Source of the DNA: Mannheimia glucosida | Lineage (GTDB): Bacteria > Pseudomonadota > Gammaproteobacteria > Enterobacterales > Pasteurellaceae | Direction: 5' to 3' | NCBI RefSeq assembly: GCF_046267875.1 | Contig: NZ_CP176502.1 | Span: 806,001 to 870,000 of the forward strand | DNA: 64,000 bases | Shown here: piece by piece, positions 15,618 through 24,362 of the stretch | How the letters are laid out: each line of letters opens with the position of its first letter | Numbering within the stretch: position 1 is the stretch's first letter | Program-made: the position numbers and the translations under genes | Notes under the pieces: model-generated | What the model saw: only the letters and a program-made list of their open reading frames with translations | What the model was told of the DNA's origin: nothing | Databases searched by the model: none

Positions 15618-16745
15618 ATGACAGACAAAATTTCAGCAGTAATTTTAGCCGGCGGTTTGGCTCGGCGAATGAACGGGGCGGAAAAAGGGTTGCAACTGTT
15701 AGATCAAAAACCGTTGATTTCGCACCTGTTATCCCGACTTTCGCCACAAATCGAGGATATTTGGCTCAATATCAATCGTTCAGTGGAACAATATCAACAA
15801 CTTTACCCTGAATTACCTTATTACCAAGACAGCTTGCCCGATTTTCAAGGCCCGCTAAGCGGAATGCTTGCCGGGTTCGAGCGGATTGAAAGCGACTATT
15901 TACTGTTTGTGCCTTGTGACACGCCGTTTATTCCAAGCCAACTATTGCAAAAGCTACACACGGCATTACGCATTAATCAGGCTCAAATTGCCTATGCTCA
16001 CGATGGCAACCGCCCACACCCAACGGTTGCGTTGGTGCATCGTTCGGTGGCGGAAAATTTAAGAGCCTATTTAGCCTCCGGCGAACGCCGATTATTGTGT
16101 TTTTTTCAAACCCAAAAAAGTGTAGCAGTGGATTTCTCGGCATATAAAGCCGCATTTCGCAATTTTAATTGTTTGGAAGATTTAACGGCTTTCAATCCAT
16201 ATCCCATCAAAACCCTAGCGATTACAGGCTATAGTGGTACAGGAAAAACCACTTTATTGGAAAAATTAATCCCAAAATTGACCGCTTGCGGTATTCGGGT
16301 TGGCTTGATTAAACATTCCCACCACAATGTCGATATTGATAAAAAAGGCAAAGACAGCTATCGCTTGCGAGAAGCCGGTGCAAACCCGACTATGGTCGTG
16401 TGCGATGAGCGTTGGGCGTTAATGACGGAAACGAAACAGCTGATTGAAACCAAGCAAAAAACGGAAACTAAACAAGCGGTCGAATTTTCACAATTAATTG
16501 CAAAATTTGACCCAGAGACAGTAGATTTAGTTTTGGTAGAAGGCTTTAAGCACGAAACAATGCCGAAAATTCAACTACACCGTAAAGAGATTGAAAAACC
16601 GTTGCCGGATTTAGATGAATGGACAATCGCGACTGCCACCGATTATCCGCTTGAGCGGGAAAATCGGTTGGATATTAATGATGTTAAACAGCTCGCTGAT
16701 TTTATTCGGCAGTGGCTAGAGGCAAGCAAAGAGCCGGCTAATTAA
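15618..16745 (+). CDS. Molybdenum cofactor fusion protein MobA-MobB
   Basis: 375 residues joining two normally separate proteins. Residues 1 to about 190 are MobA, which transfers GMP to molybdopterin (AVILAGGLARRM loop, VPCDTPF). From about 195 it is MobB, a GTP-binding adaptor (ITGYSGTGKTTLLEKLI P-loop, IKHSHHNVDID, LVEGFKHE). The fused product would make molybdopterin guanine dinucleotide for enzymes such as DMSO and nitrate reductases. ATG 15618 follows GAGAGGGAA. Between P-loop and the VEGFK motif is a repetitive ETKQ stretch holding an uptake signal, which is unusual inside a conserved gene. Confidence 0.92.
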   Translation: MTDKISAVILAGGLARRMNGAEKGLQLLDQKPLISHLLSRLSPQIEDIWLNINRSVEQYQQLYPELPYYQDSLPDFQGPLSGMLAGFERIESDYLLFVPCDTPFIPSQLLQKLHTALRINQAQIAYAHDGNRPHPTVALVHRSVAENLRAYLASGERRLLCFFQTQKSVAVDFSAYKAAFRNFNCLEDLTAFNPYPIKTLAITGYSGTGKTTLLEKLIPKLTACGIRVGLIKHSHHNVDIDKKGKDSYRLREAGANPTMVVCDERWALMTETKQLIETKQKTETKQAVEFSQLIAKFDPETVDLVLVEGFKHETMPKIQLHRKEIEKPLPDLDEWTIATATDYPLERENRLDINDVKQLADFIRQWLEASKEPAN

Positions 16746-16754
16746 TTGACTAAA

Positions 16755-16792
16755 AAGCCCCTAAAATAAGCGATTACTTAGTTTAGGGGCTA
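16755..16792. terminator. Bidirectional terminator between mobAB and the autotransporter
   Basis: AGCCCCTAAA and TTTAGGGGCT pair, with TAAG/CTTA extending the stem (16756-16790). A-rich on the left and followed by TAAT, it serves the convergent genes on both sides. Confidence 0.8.
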
Positions 16793-16799
16793 ATAGCAA

Positions 16800-19700
16800 T
16801 TACCAGCTATATCCCAGTTTGAAACCGGCAAAATGTTGTTTGCCGATTTCGTTACCTTTCAATAGACCAAAGTGAGTGCTGAATTGCCATTGACCTTTTG
16901 TAACACCCACGCCCACTTCACTTTTCAGATAACGTCCGAAACGTTGGCTAAAGGTGTTGTCGTTGACTGCCACATTCAGGCGTTTGCTGCTGGCATCCAC
17001 ATAATGTGCAGCCAAGCTAGGCTCAACTTTCCAGCCGGATAAGTCAAAGGCCTTGCTGACTTTCACTCCTGCTTGGTACGCCATAAAGTTCGCTTTCGGG
17101 CTGCGGACTTCTACTTCACCCAGTTTGTAATCTTGTGCGCTGAAGCGATAGTAACGTGCGCCAATAGCAGGCTGAACTTGTACGCCGGCTAAGTCGAAGT
17201 TATGTCCAAGATTTGCCCCAATCGCCATAATATGACGGTTAAAGCGGTTTTCCTCGAATAGATTGATACGGTTTTTCGCTTTGCCGTAGCTACCGTCTAG
17301 GCTGACGAAAGTCCCGTTTTCCGAATGCCATTTACCATATAGGCTTGCCATCAGTAAGTTGGACTTGCCGTTCACTCCATCATCAAATTCCGCATCGGCG
17401 TGGTTGCGGGAGAGTACTACACCGGCATTGATATTGTTTGCGAGTGGTAATTCCAGCCCGAGCTGAGTTAGGTTAGTTTGTTGCTCATACGGGCGATATA
17501 AATCCGATTTGTGTTCGGTTTTTTGATGTTCCAAACTGCTCCAAACGTGGAATTTATCGTGTTTTGCTAACAGTTGGCGATCTAACCCTTGCCCGATGTG
17601 CAACGCAGAATTTGCTTGTGCCGATAGCTCGGAAAGAGCGGTATTGGCATATTGGCTTACCCAGTCGCTTTGTTGAATATTACTACTGTCAGTGTCTGCG
17701 TGTGCTTGTAGATGCTCACAATTTGCACCATTCTCTTGGCAAAGTTTTAGTGCCTCAGCGTTTAAAATTGCTTCACTATTTCCAGCAGTTATACGTAAGG
17801 TCGCTAATTTTGCTTCTACTTGTTTTGCAATATTTTGTGCAGTTTCAACCGCTTGTTCTACGTTAGCAATTTGCGCAGCGGCTGCTTTAGCATTGTTTTC
17901 TGCTGTAGTGAGTGCAGCACTCGCTTGTGTGACTTTCTGCTTTGCTGTCGTAATTTGCCCTTGGATTTGGCGGTAATACGTTGGATAGTAACGGCGGTAG
18001 TAATCAGCATATTGTTGCAAACGGGTTAATTCGCTATTTGCTTGGCTAAGCTGAGATTGTGCGTTTGCAGCGGCTTGTTTAGCATTTTTCTCTGCTTGGC
18101 GCTCTTTCTCGGCTTCTGCGTTCAAACGGCTGATTTCCTGTTTTTGTTTATCCGCTTCTGCAATAGCATGGTCTAATTCCGCTTTCGCCGTTGCAATCGA
18201 CTGATTCCGATCTTTAGCATCTTTTAACGGATTGTATAAGCGATAGTCGTTGCTTCGATTTGCCAGCACATAACGATATGCACCTAAATCAACATAACCA
18301 TTTTCCAGTGAGACTTTAGCTTTATCGGCTTGCTCGTGGTGCGTTAAAGTTAATAAACTTAACGGGCTAACAACTTCAGCTTCTTTGCCACTGTTGCGCA
18401 ATGCAAGAGTGAAAGTTCCCTCGGCGAGACCATTTACCTGTAGGTGATCGCCTTTGCCAGCAGCAATATCGGTTAAGTAGTTGATTTTGGCATTACCTTG
18501 GAAATTACCGTCAATAATCAACTTATTAAAACGAGTCGGTATCTCGCCTGTTACAAATTTTTCATTCAGGTTGATGGTTGAACCGTTTTCTGCCACTAAA
18601 TTGCCAGTACGGCTATCCCCAGTATTTGTCCAGCTTGCTTGGTTAGCTAAACGAATGCTCGTTGTTGCTGCTGCTTCAATGGTGCCAATCAGGTTCGCTT
18701 TGCCGATGTGTAATTGGCTCTGTGCTGCCAAGCTGACATCACCATTAATTTGTGTTGTGGGCAGTGTTGCAAAAATTTCATCAGAAACGACCGCTTGTGT
18801 ATCGCAGCTTGTTTTACCGGTGTACTCAGAATAGTAGCAACTTGGAGTTTGCCCGTTGATAAAGCCTAAATGTAGCTGTGCATGGTCATTCGCTGCCAAG
18901 TTTGCTTGCAGGTTTGAGACATTACGACCAACATAAAGCTGAGCGTATTGGTTTAGCTGCATATTATCAGCCTTAAATTGACGATTTTGCCAATCATCGG
19001 CATAAACTACATCTTGCTTATTGATCACATCATAAGCGTGAGGAGTCGGTCTGCCGGAAAGTAGCACTTTACCGCCTTTCACAGTCAGATCGCCGTTTAA
19101 GTTCAAACCACCAGAGAAGGTATAAATACTATTGAGCTTTTCTTGCTCTATTGGTGCGTTTTTACGGGCTAATACTTTGTTGATCGCTTGATTGCGATCT
19201 GCAGCTAAAAATTCCCAATGCTCGCTGCTTAAGCCACCGCGAGGAACAGGTTGTTTTGGATCACCTTTTAATGCAAAGTATTCCCGAATTTTAGTTTTCG
19301 GATTGGTGAACTGATAAATATCTGCACCAGCTACTAGCCCCTTACCCCAAGTTACTTCAGAGGCAGTTGCCAGCGGTGTAGAGGCTTTTGGATTATATAC
19401 CACATTCAAACGACCGTTATGTTGGACGTTATCTGTTTCGCCAATAAAACCGTTAAAGCTATTATAGCGATGCTCTAGACCTTTTTGCGCGAGTACTTGT
19501 TTTACTGCTGTATCCTTGTCAGAAGAGAGGAAGGTCCAGTGGGCATTACTTGCGCCATTCGTTGGCATATATTGGTTTGGATTGCCTTTAAGTGTAAAGT
19601 AATCGGTACGGTTATTAGCTCGTGGATTAATGTATTCATAAATATCAGCACCGTTTTCTTTCCACGTTCCCCATTTTAAGTCTGTTGCTTCAGGAGCTTT

Positions 19701-21308
19701 CGGACCATTAATGGTGAGTGTTGCAGCTTTTTGTAGATGATTATTAACAATACGCGCACCATTATCACTGTTTTGAATACGATTAAACGCAATGTCGTTG
19801 CCGTTGAGATCTAAACGACCACCACGGAAGCCAAAGTAAATCTTATTTGGATCGACTTGATCAGCACTGTTTAATACAACGGTTGAACGGCCGCTCACAA
19901 TACCAACTTGGTTAAATGCAGATTTTTTGCCATTTTCACCCGCTTGTTGATTCAAAATGACAGTGCCTTGTCCAACACTAATGTCACCAAGGTTTTCGCC
20001 TTTACCGTTAATATGTAGCGTACCTTCGCCCAATTTAGATAAACGGTCGCCTTGTGGGTTTTTGACTTGCCAGTTGACTTGCTTATCTTTAGCAACAACT
20101 ATCCCGGCACCAAGCCAAGTTTGGTCGTTTTCAGGTCGAACAGTAGTATTAGCATTGAAATATAATGCACCAGCACCTTGGTCAATATCGGTTTTCAATA
20201 CGATAGTGCTATCTTTTCCTTCAATGTTTAGGGTTTTTCCTGTGTTGTCTTGCGGAAGTTGTAGCTGAGGTGTACCACCATAGCCTAATGGAGAAGCGCT
20301 ATTGTCTTTAATTGAACGATCGGCAAGCGAAACCGTTAAGTTTTGTCCTTTATTACCAATGCTACTGTCTTTACCCTGTGTAGACCATTCAAAGACGGCA
20401 TTTTGTTGTGCATTGGTTAATGTGCCGGCAATATCTTCAGCAAACTGTTTATCGTGATAATCCTGACGGATAATACCAGCACGGTTATAGTAGTTGTTTG
20501 CAGGCGTACCAAAGGTGTAAGTAGCTAGTAGTAACCAGCGTTTCGTTTTCTGATCGTAACCATACACACCTGAACCACTATCACCACGAGTACCAAATGC
20601 AGTTAATGCCCCATATGGGCTGTTATTTAATGCGCTGCCTTTAAAATCTAGCCAGTAATCAGAACGGTTTCCTACAGGCAAATGTACACCGCCAATTAAA
20701 TATTGGTAAGATCCCGAAATTTGAGTATCTTGATGTTCTGTATTTTTAAGAATTTGACGACCAGAGCCTAAACGAGCGAAATGACTAAAACGGCTGCTGT
20801 CTTGATAGATAGCCGCATTGTTCCCTAAATCAGTGGCCGTTGTTGGCACAACTTCGGTCACTAACTTATTTAAACGAGGCACTTGGTAGTCGTGATGGCG
20901 ATCTCCATCAACTTTTTCATAGTCGTTACGATCAACGACTTTGTAAGTGTAGTGGTGTGCATCGGCATTAGTGCCTGGGGCGCCAAATTCCACAGTATTG
21001 TATTGTGTATTATGGGCAACGCTGACTAAATATTGCGGTGCAACTAGAGTTGCTATCCCTAAGTTACGGTTTGCAGCACTAAAATCTGGCATCGGTACAT
21101 TTGGGAAGAGTGCATCTAATGTATTGCCACTTTTATCTTTAATTTCAATATTGCTTGCACCTACGGTGAATTTACCCTTATTCTCCGCAAAATCACGGTA
21201 GTATTGAAGATCGATATCATCTCTGAAAACAGAGGCTGTTGCAGATAAACTAACAGCAAATGCCACAAAGCTGGCAAGGTAAGAAAGTGGAAAGTTTTTA
21301 TTTATCAT
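16800..21308 (-). CDS. IgA1-protease-like serine protease autotransporter
   Basis: 1502 residues, type Va secretion. Signal peptide 1-25 (SATA before SVFRDD). S6 peptidase domain with triad His99 (SVAHN), Asp140 (HHDYQVPRL) and Ser244 (RGDSGSG). Two related ~60-residue blocks lie near 545-605 and 645-710 (ADIYEYINPRANNR and ADIYQFTNPKTKIR, each followed by FTLKG/FALKG and W-FL). After the beta-helical passenger comes a long helical alanine/glutamate-rich coiled coil, about 1040-1200, with a tyrosine-rich YYRRYYPTYYRQ insert. The last ~270 residues are the outer-membrane beta barrel ending FKLGYSW. Substrate not known; human IgA1 cleavage should not be assumed. Its catalytic residues look intact. 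Confidence 0.9.
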   Translation of the reverse strand: MINKNFPLSYLASFVAFAVSLSATASVFRDDIDLQYYRDFAENKGKFTVGASNIEIKDKSGNTLDALFPNVPMPDFSAANRNLGIATLVAPQYLVSVAHNTQYNTVEFGAPGTNADAHHYTYKVVDRNDYEKVDGDRHHDYQVPRLNKLVTEVVPTTATDLGNNAAIYQDSSRFSHFARLGSGRQILKNTEHQDTQISGSYQYLIGGVHLPVGNRSDYWLDFKGSALNNSPYGALTAFGTRGDSGSGVYGYDQKTKRWLLLATYTFGTPANNYYNRAGIIRQDYHDKQFAEDIAGTLTNAQQNAVFEWSTQGKDSSIGNKGQNLTVSLADRSIKDNSASPLGYGGTPQLQLPQDNTGKTLNIEGKDSTIVLKTDIDQGAGALYFNANTTVRPENDQTWLGAGIVVAKDKQVNWQVKNPQGDRLSKLGEGTLHINGKGENLGDISVGQGTVILNQQAGENGKKSAFNQVGIVSGRSTVVLNSADQVDPNKIYFGFRGGRLDLNGNDIAFNRIQNSDNGARIVNNHLQKAATLTINGPKAPEATDLKWGTWKENGADIYEYINPRANNRTDYFTLKGNPNQYMPTNGASNAHWTFLSSDKDTAVKQVLAQKGLEHRYNSFNGFIGETDNVQHNGRLNVVYNPKASTPLATASEVTWGKGLVAGADIYQFTNPKTKIREYFALKGDPKQPVPRGGLSSEHWEFLAADRNQAINKVLARKNAPIEQEKLNSIYTFSGGLNLNGDLTVKGGKVLLSGRPTPHAYDVINKQDVVYADDWQNRQFKADNMQLNQYAQLYVGRNVSNLQANLAANDHAQLHLGFINGQTPSCYYSEYTGKTSCDTQAVVSDEIFATLPTTQINGDVSLAAQSQLHIGKANLIGTIEAAATTSIRLANQASWTNTGDSRTGNLVAENGSTINLNEKFVTGEIPTRFNKLIIDGNFQGNAKINYLTDIAAGKGDHLQVNGLAEGTFTLALRNSGKEAEVVSPLSLLTLTHHEQADKAKVSLENGYVDLGAYRYVLANRSNDYRLYNPLKDAKDRNQSIATAKAELDHAIAEADKQKQEISRLNAEAEKERQAEKNAKQAAANAQSQLSQANSELTRLQQYADYYRRYYPTYYRQIQGQITTAKQKVTQASAALTTAENNAKAAAAQIANVEQAVETAQNIAKQVEAKLATLRITAGNSEAILNAEALKLCQENGANCEHLQAHADTDSSNIQQSDWVSQYANTALSELSAQANSALHIGQGLDRQLLAKHDKFHVWSSLEHQKTEHKSDLYRPYEQQTNLTQLGLELPLANNINAGVVLSRNHADAEFDDGVNGKSNLLMASLYGKWHSENGTFVSLDGSYGKAKNRINLFEENRFNRHIMAIGANLGHNFDLAGVQVQPAIGARYYRFSAQDYKLGEVEVRSPKANFMAYQAGVKVSKAFDLSGWKVEPSLAAHYVDASSKRLNVAVNDNTFSQRFGRYLKSEVGVGVTKGQWQFSTHFGLLKGNEIGKQHFAGFKLGYSW

Positions 21309-21354
21309 AAAATGTTAATAAATTGCTAATATTAATGGAGTAAAAAGGTGGGGT

Positions 21355-21382
21355 ATTCTATAGATAATTATTTATTTGGCAA
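21355..21382 (-). promoter_or_regulatory. Putative promoter of the autotransporter gene
   Basis: Minus strand TTGCCA (21377-21382), 16-base spacer, TAGAAT (21355-21360). The ribosome site before the ATG at 21308 is weak. Confidence 0.55.
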
Positions 21383-21428
21383 GAGGTCTTACCTGTTTTT
21401 TATACAAATTTACAATCTTAAGATAGGC

Positions 21429-21460
21429 AAAAGCAGCTACGGAATACGCAGCTGCTTTGT
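21429..21460 (-). terminator. Putative terminator of fbp
   Basis: AAAGCAGCT and AGCTGCTTT pair (about 21430-21458) with an 11-base loop, downstream of fbp. The T tract on the minus strand is only four bases, so strength is uncertain. Confidence 0.55.
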
Positions 21461-21491
21461 TGAAAGTTTTATTGAGTGATAAGCAGGAGCA

Positions 21492-22496
21492 TTATTTTGC
21501 AAATTCTTGCATAAATTCGCCCGCTTGTTTGACCATTGAGGTTGAACCGACAAAGAACGGTACACGCTGGTGTAGCTCTGTTGGCTTAATATCTAAAATC
21601 GGATTAATACCATCTGTCGCCATTCCTCCGGCTTGTTCGGCAAGAAACGCAATCGGGTTGCATTCATAGAGTAAACGCAATTTCCCTTTTGGATATACGG
21701 TGGAGGTTGGGTAAATATAAATACCGCCTTTTAATAAATTGCGGTGGAAATCGGACACCAGCGAGCCGATATAGCGTGAAGAGTATGGACGTTTGCTGGC
21801 TTCATCGGTTTCTTGGCAATACTTAATAAAGCGTTTCACACCTTGTGGGAAAGTAACATACTGCCCTTCATTGATGGAGTAATATTTTCCTTCGGTAGGG
21901 GTTTTTAGATCAGGGTGTGAAAGAATAAATAAGCCTAATGACGGATCATAGGTAAAACCGTTCACGCCATTGCCTGTGGTGTAAACCAGCATGGTTGAAG
22001 AACCATAAGTAACATAACCGGCGGCAACTTGTTTACGCCCTTCCTGCAAGAAATCTTCTTGTGTTACTGGGGTGCCGATAGGGGAGACACGGCGGTAAAT
22101 AGAGAAGATTGTCCCCACAGAAACATTCACTTCAATATTGGAGGAGCCATCAAGCGGATCGGTCATTAAAATATATTTTGCATTTCTCCCACGCTCATTA
22201 TCAAAGGCAACAAAATTATCATCTTCTTCCGATGCAAATCCGGCAACATCTTCACGTGCAAGTAACGCTTTTTTCATCGTTTCGTTGGCGAATACATCAA
22301 GTTTCATTTGGGCTTCACCCTGTACATTTTCAGAACCTGCAGTACCTAAAATATCTTGACTTAAACCGGCACGGTTGATTTCTCGATGAATAATTTTAGC
22401 GGCTAAACGAATAGAAGATAAAATCCCACTTAATTCCCCTTTTGCCCCTGGGTATTCTGCTTGTTTTTCAATAATAAATTCGCCGAGTGTTTTCAT
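21492..22496 (-). CDS. fbp: Fructose-1,6-bisphosphatase class 1
   Basis: Gluconeogenic enzyme that removes the 1-phosphate of fructose 1,6-bisphosphate; 334 residues, full length. The metal/substrate site DPLDGSSNIEVNVSVGTIFSIYR and YPTSTVYPKGKLRLLYECNP are clear. It is divergent from the hexose-6-phosphate mutarotase gene, with a perfect CRP-site consensus in the shared region, so cAMP control is likely. ATG 22496 follows GAAGGAGAAA. Confidence 0.95.
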   Translation of the reverse strand: MKTLGEFIIEKQAEYPGAKGELSGILSSIRLAAKIIHREINRAGLSQDILGTAGSENVQGEAQMKLDVFANETMKKALLAREDVAGFASEEDDNFVAFDNERGRNAKYILMTDPLDGSSNIEVNVSVGTIFSIYRRVSPIGTPVTQEDFLQEGRKQVAAGYVTYGSSTMLVYTTGNGVNGFTYDPSLGLFILSHPDLKTPTEGKYYSINEGQYVTFPQGVKRFIKYCQETDEASKRPYSSRYIGSLVSDFHRNLLKGGIYIYPTSTVYPKGKLRLLYECNPIAFLAEQAGGMATDGINPILDIKPTELHQRVPFFVGSTSMVKQAGEFMQEFAK

Positions 22497-22574
22497 TTTT
22501 TTCTCCTTCGCTATGTTAGAATGCCCTTATTATAACGATTACCTTTAAAGAGGTAGCGGTTTAAGCTTTAATTC

Positions 22575-22590
22575 TGTGATCCACTTCACA
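22575..22590. promoter_or_regulatory. CRP (cAMP receptor protein) site between fbp and yeaD
   Basis: TGTGATCCACTTCACA fits TGTGA-N6-TCACA perfectly. It lies 79 bases before the fbp ATG and 30 before the mutarotase ATG, so it could activate fbp and act on the other gene too. Confidence 0.75.
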
Positions 22591-22619
22591 TTTTATCTTT
22601 CAAGATGAGGAGCAATACG

Positions 22620-23411
22620 ATGAATAATCTACGAATCAAAATGATCAGCCCTGAAATAGCATTAGCAAAATATAATGAATTGGATGTTTTAGAGATTAAT
22701 CACTCCAAAGTGAAGGCTAAAATTGCATTGCAAGGTGCGCAGTTACTGAGTTGGCAACCTAAAAATACTCAGCAAGATGTATTATGGTTAAGTGAAATTG
22801 AACCTTTCCAAACAGGTGTGGCGATTCGTGGCGGCATTCCGATTTGCCACCCTTGGTTTGGTACAGACAAAAAGCCTGCTCACGGCACAGCCCGTATTCA
22901 AGCGTGGAATTTGCTGGAACATACTTCCTCAGCAGATGGGATTCGTGTTGTTTTGGGGTTAGAAAATCAGGCAAAACTCGAGATGATACTAGGCGAAGTC
23001 TGTGAGTTGTATTTTACTCACTTAGCACCGGAGCCGGCACAGGCTGCATTGCATACTTATTTTCAGGTCGGTGATATTACGAAAATGGAAGTACAAGGCT
23101 TGGCAACACAATGTTTTGATAAATTGACGAATCAAGAAGTTGAAGTGCCATCGCCTCGCAAGATAAGTGAAAATGTGGATTGTATTTATCCGGCACAAGC
23201 GGTGAATTTTATTCAAGATTTTGCAAATCAGCGCACCATTAAAGTGGAGCATATTAATGCGACCGAAACCGTACTTTGGAATCCTTGGCATAATACTATT
23301 AGTGCGATGACAGAAACGGCGTATCAAAATATGGTATGTGTGGAAACAGCACGGATAAATACCTTACTTCAACAAAATGAAACGCTAGGAGTGAGAATTT
23401 TGGTGCGATAA
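22620..23411 (+). CDS. D-hexose-6-phosphate mutarotase (YeaD-like)
   Basis: Aldose 1-epimerase superfamily, 263 residues. Interconverts alpha and beta anomers of glucose 6-phosphate. Motifs: GAQLLSWQP, RGGIPICHPWFG, HGTARI with the conserved histidine, and the late WNPWH. ATG 22620 follows a GATGAGGAG ribosome site; an in-frame ATG at 22605 lies inside that site and is unlikely. Encoded opposite fbp with a CRP site between. Confidence 0.88.
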   Translation: MNNLRIKMISPEIALAKYNELDVLEINHSKVKAKIALQGAQLLSWQPKNTQQDVLWLSEIEPFQTGVAIRGGIPICHPWFGTDKKPAHGTARIQAWNLLEHTSSADGIRVVLGLENQAKLEMILGEVCELYFTHLAPEPAQAALHTYFQVGDITKMEVQGLATQCFDKLTNQEVEVPSPRKISENVDCIYPAQAVNFIQDFANQRTIKVEHINATETVLWNPWHNTISAMTETAYQNMVCVETARINTLLQQNETLGVRILVR

Positions 23412-23424
23412 TGTTTAATGAGAG

Positions 23425-23477
23425 CAAGCAGCTGAATTAGTAATATTGTTTACAAATTTAACTGCTTGTTTTTTTTG
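23425..23477. terminator. Putative bidirectional terminator between yeaD and the pirin gene
   Basis: CAAGCAG (about 23425-23431) pairs with CTGCTTG (23462-23468) over a long AT-rich loop, followed by TTTTTTTT. It lies between convergent genes. The long loop lowers confidence. Confidence 0.5.
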
Positions 23478-23480
23478 TAT

Positions 23481-24170
23481 TTACACTAGATCAAACAGTA
23501 AAAATTCCACGTTATCTTGAACGTTGATTTCAAGCAGCGCTTCTTGGCGAATGCCTAAAGCATCGCTGGTAGAAAGCTCAACGCCGTTCACGCTTAAATT
23601 TCCTTTCACTACTTGTAACCAATAATTGCGGTTCGAGTTTAAGGCAATGCTATCCGATTTTGCACTCGGGTATTGATAACGCCACAGCTTCATATCTTGG
23701 TAAATTTTAAATGAACCTTCTTCTGCGTTTGGCGAAAGAATCAAGGTGGCTCCCTCTTTCGGGGTAAATTTGTCTTGGCTGTAGCGTGGGGTCACATCTT
23801 TTTGGTTTGGGATAATCCAAATCTGGTAAAGGTGTAAGGTTTCATTCGGATCTGGATTAATTTCTGAATGGAAAACCCCGGTTCCGGCAGACATAATTTG
23901 AAATTCGCCAGCTTTTACTTCGGTTTTATTACCCATACTGTCTTCGTGAGCCACACGTCCGTTTAACACATAAGTTAAAATTTCCATATTATCATGAGGG
24001 TGTTTACCGAAACCGTGATTCGGTGCAATGAAATCCTCGTTGATAACTCGCAAATGTGAAAAATGGATATGTTTTGGGTCGTAATAATTGGCAAAGGAGA
24101 ACGTGTGGTAGCTTTCAAGCCAGCCAAAAGATCCATCGCCTCGTTCATTGGCTTTTCTAAGTTGTAACAT
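23481..24170 (-). CDS. Pirin family protein (YhhW-like)
   Basis: Bicupin of 229 residues. The metal site is visible as HPHDNMEI (about 57-64) and the later HSE (about 101-103). The closest well-known relative is E. coli YhhW, which has quercetin 2,3-dioxygenase activity in vitro; the natural role is unclear. Monocistronic, start ATG 24170 after GGAATAG. Confidence 0.88.
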   Translation of the reverse strand: MLQLRKANERGDGSFGWLESYHTFSFANYYDPKHIHFSHLRVINEDFIAPNHGFGKHPHDNMEILTYVLNGRVAHEDSMGNKTEVKAGEFQIMSAGTGVFHSEINPDPNETLHLYQIWIIPNQKDVTPRYSQDKFTPKEGATLILSPNAEEGSFKIYQDMKLWRYQYPSAKSDSIALNSNRNYWLQVVKGNLSVNGVELSTSDALGIRQEALLEINVQDNVEFLLFDLV

Positions 24171-24278
24171 TATCTATTCCTTATATAAGTGTTAAGTTGT
24201 GCCATTTTACTTTATGCCAAAAATAGATAAACCCTAATTTAATAGATTAATTGTTTCATTTTTTGAAATAATAGGGGC

Positions 24279-24356
24279 TTGATTTTTATGGGAAAGTGTA
24301 TAGAATAACGCCCCCTTGAGTTCCCTTACCTCAAGTTTTCATTTAACGAAAAAGGA
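24279..24356 (+). promoter_or_regulatory. Promoter and candidate preQ1-I riboswitch before yhhQ
   Basis: Promoter TTGATT (24279-24284), 16 bases, TAGAAT (24301-24306); transcription should begin near 24313. From 24315 the RNA has P1 CTTGAG/CTCAAG (24315-24320 with 24330-24335) closing a nine-base loop. That loop begins UUC and contains CCUU (24324-24327), which can pair with AAGG (24352-24355) of the ribosome site. This makes an H-type pseudoknot with an A-rich tail, the preQ1-I architecture. The linker between P1 and the pseudoknot strand (about 16 nt) is longer than in classic examples. The downstream gene's role (queuosine-precursor uptake) fits. Confidence 0.55.
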
Positions 24357-24362
24357 TACAAT

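Noticed and set aside
17564..18029. Overlapping open frames on the plus strand within the autotransporter
   Set aside because: They are antisense shadows of the alanine-rich coiled-coil coding sequence; no ribosome sites and no family match.
16800..21308. Naming the autotransporter a true IgA1 protease
   Set aside because: Fold and triad agree, but cleavage specificity cannot be read from sequence, so only 'IgA1-protease-like' is claimed.
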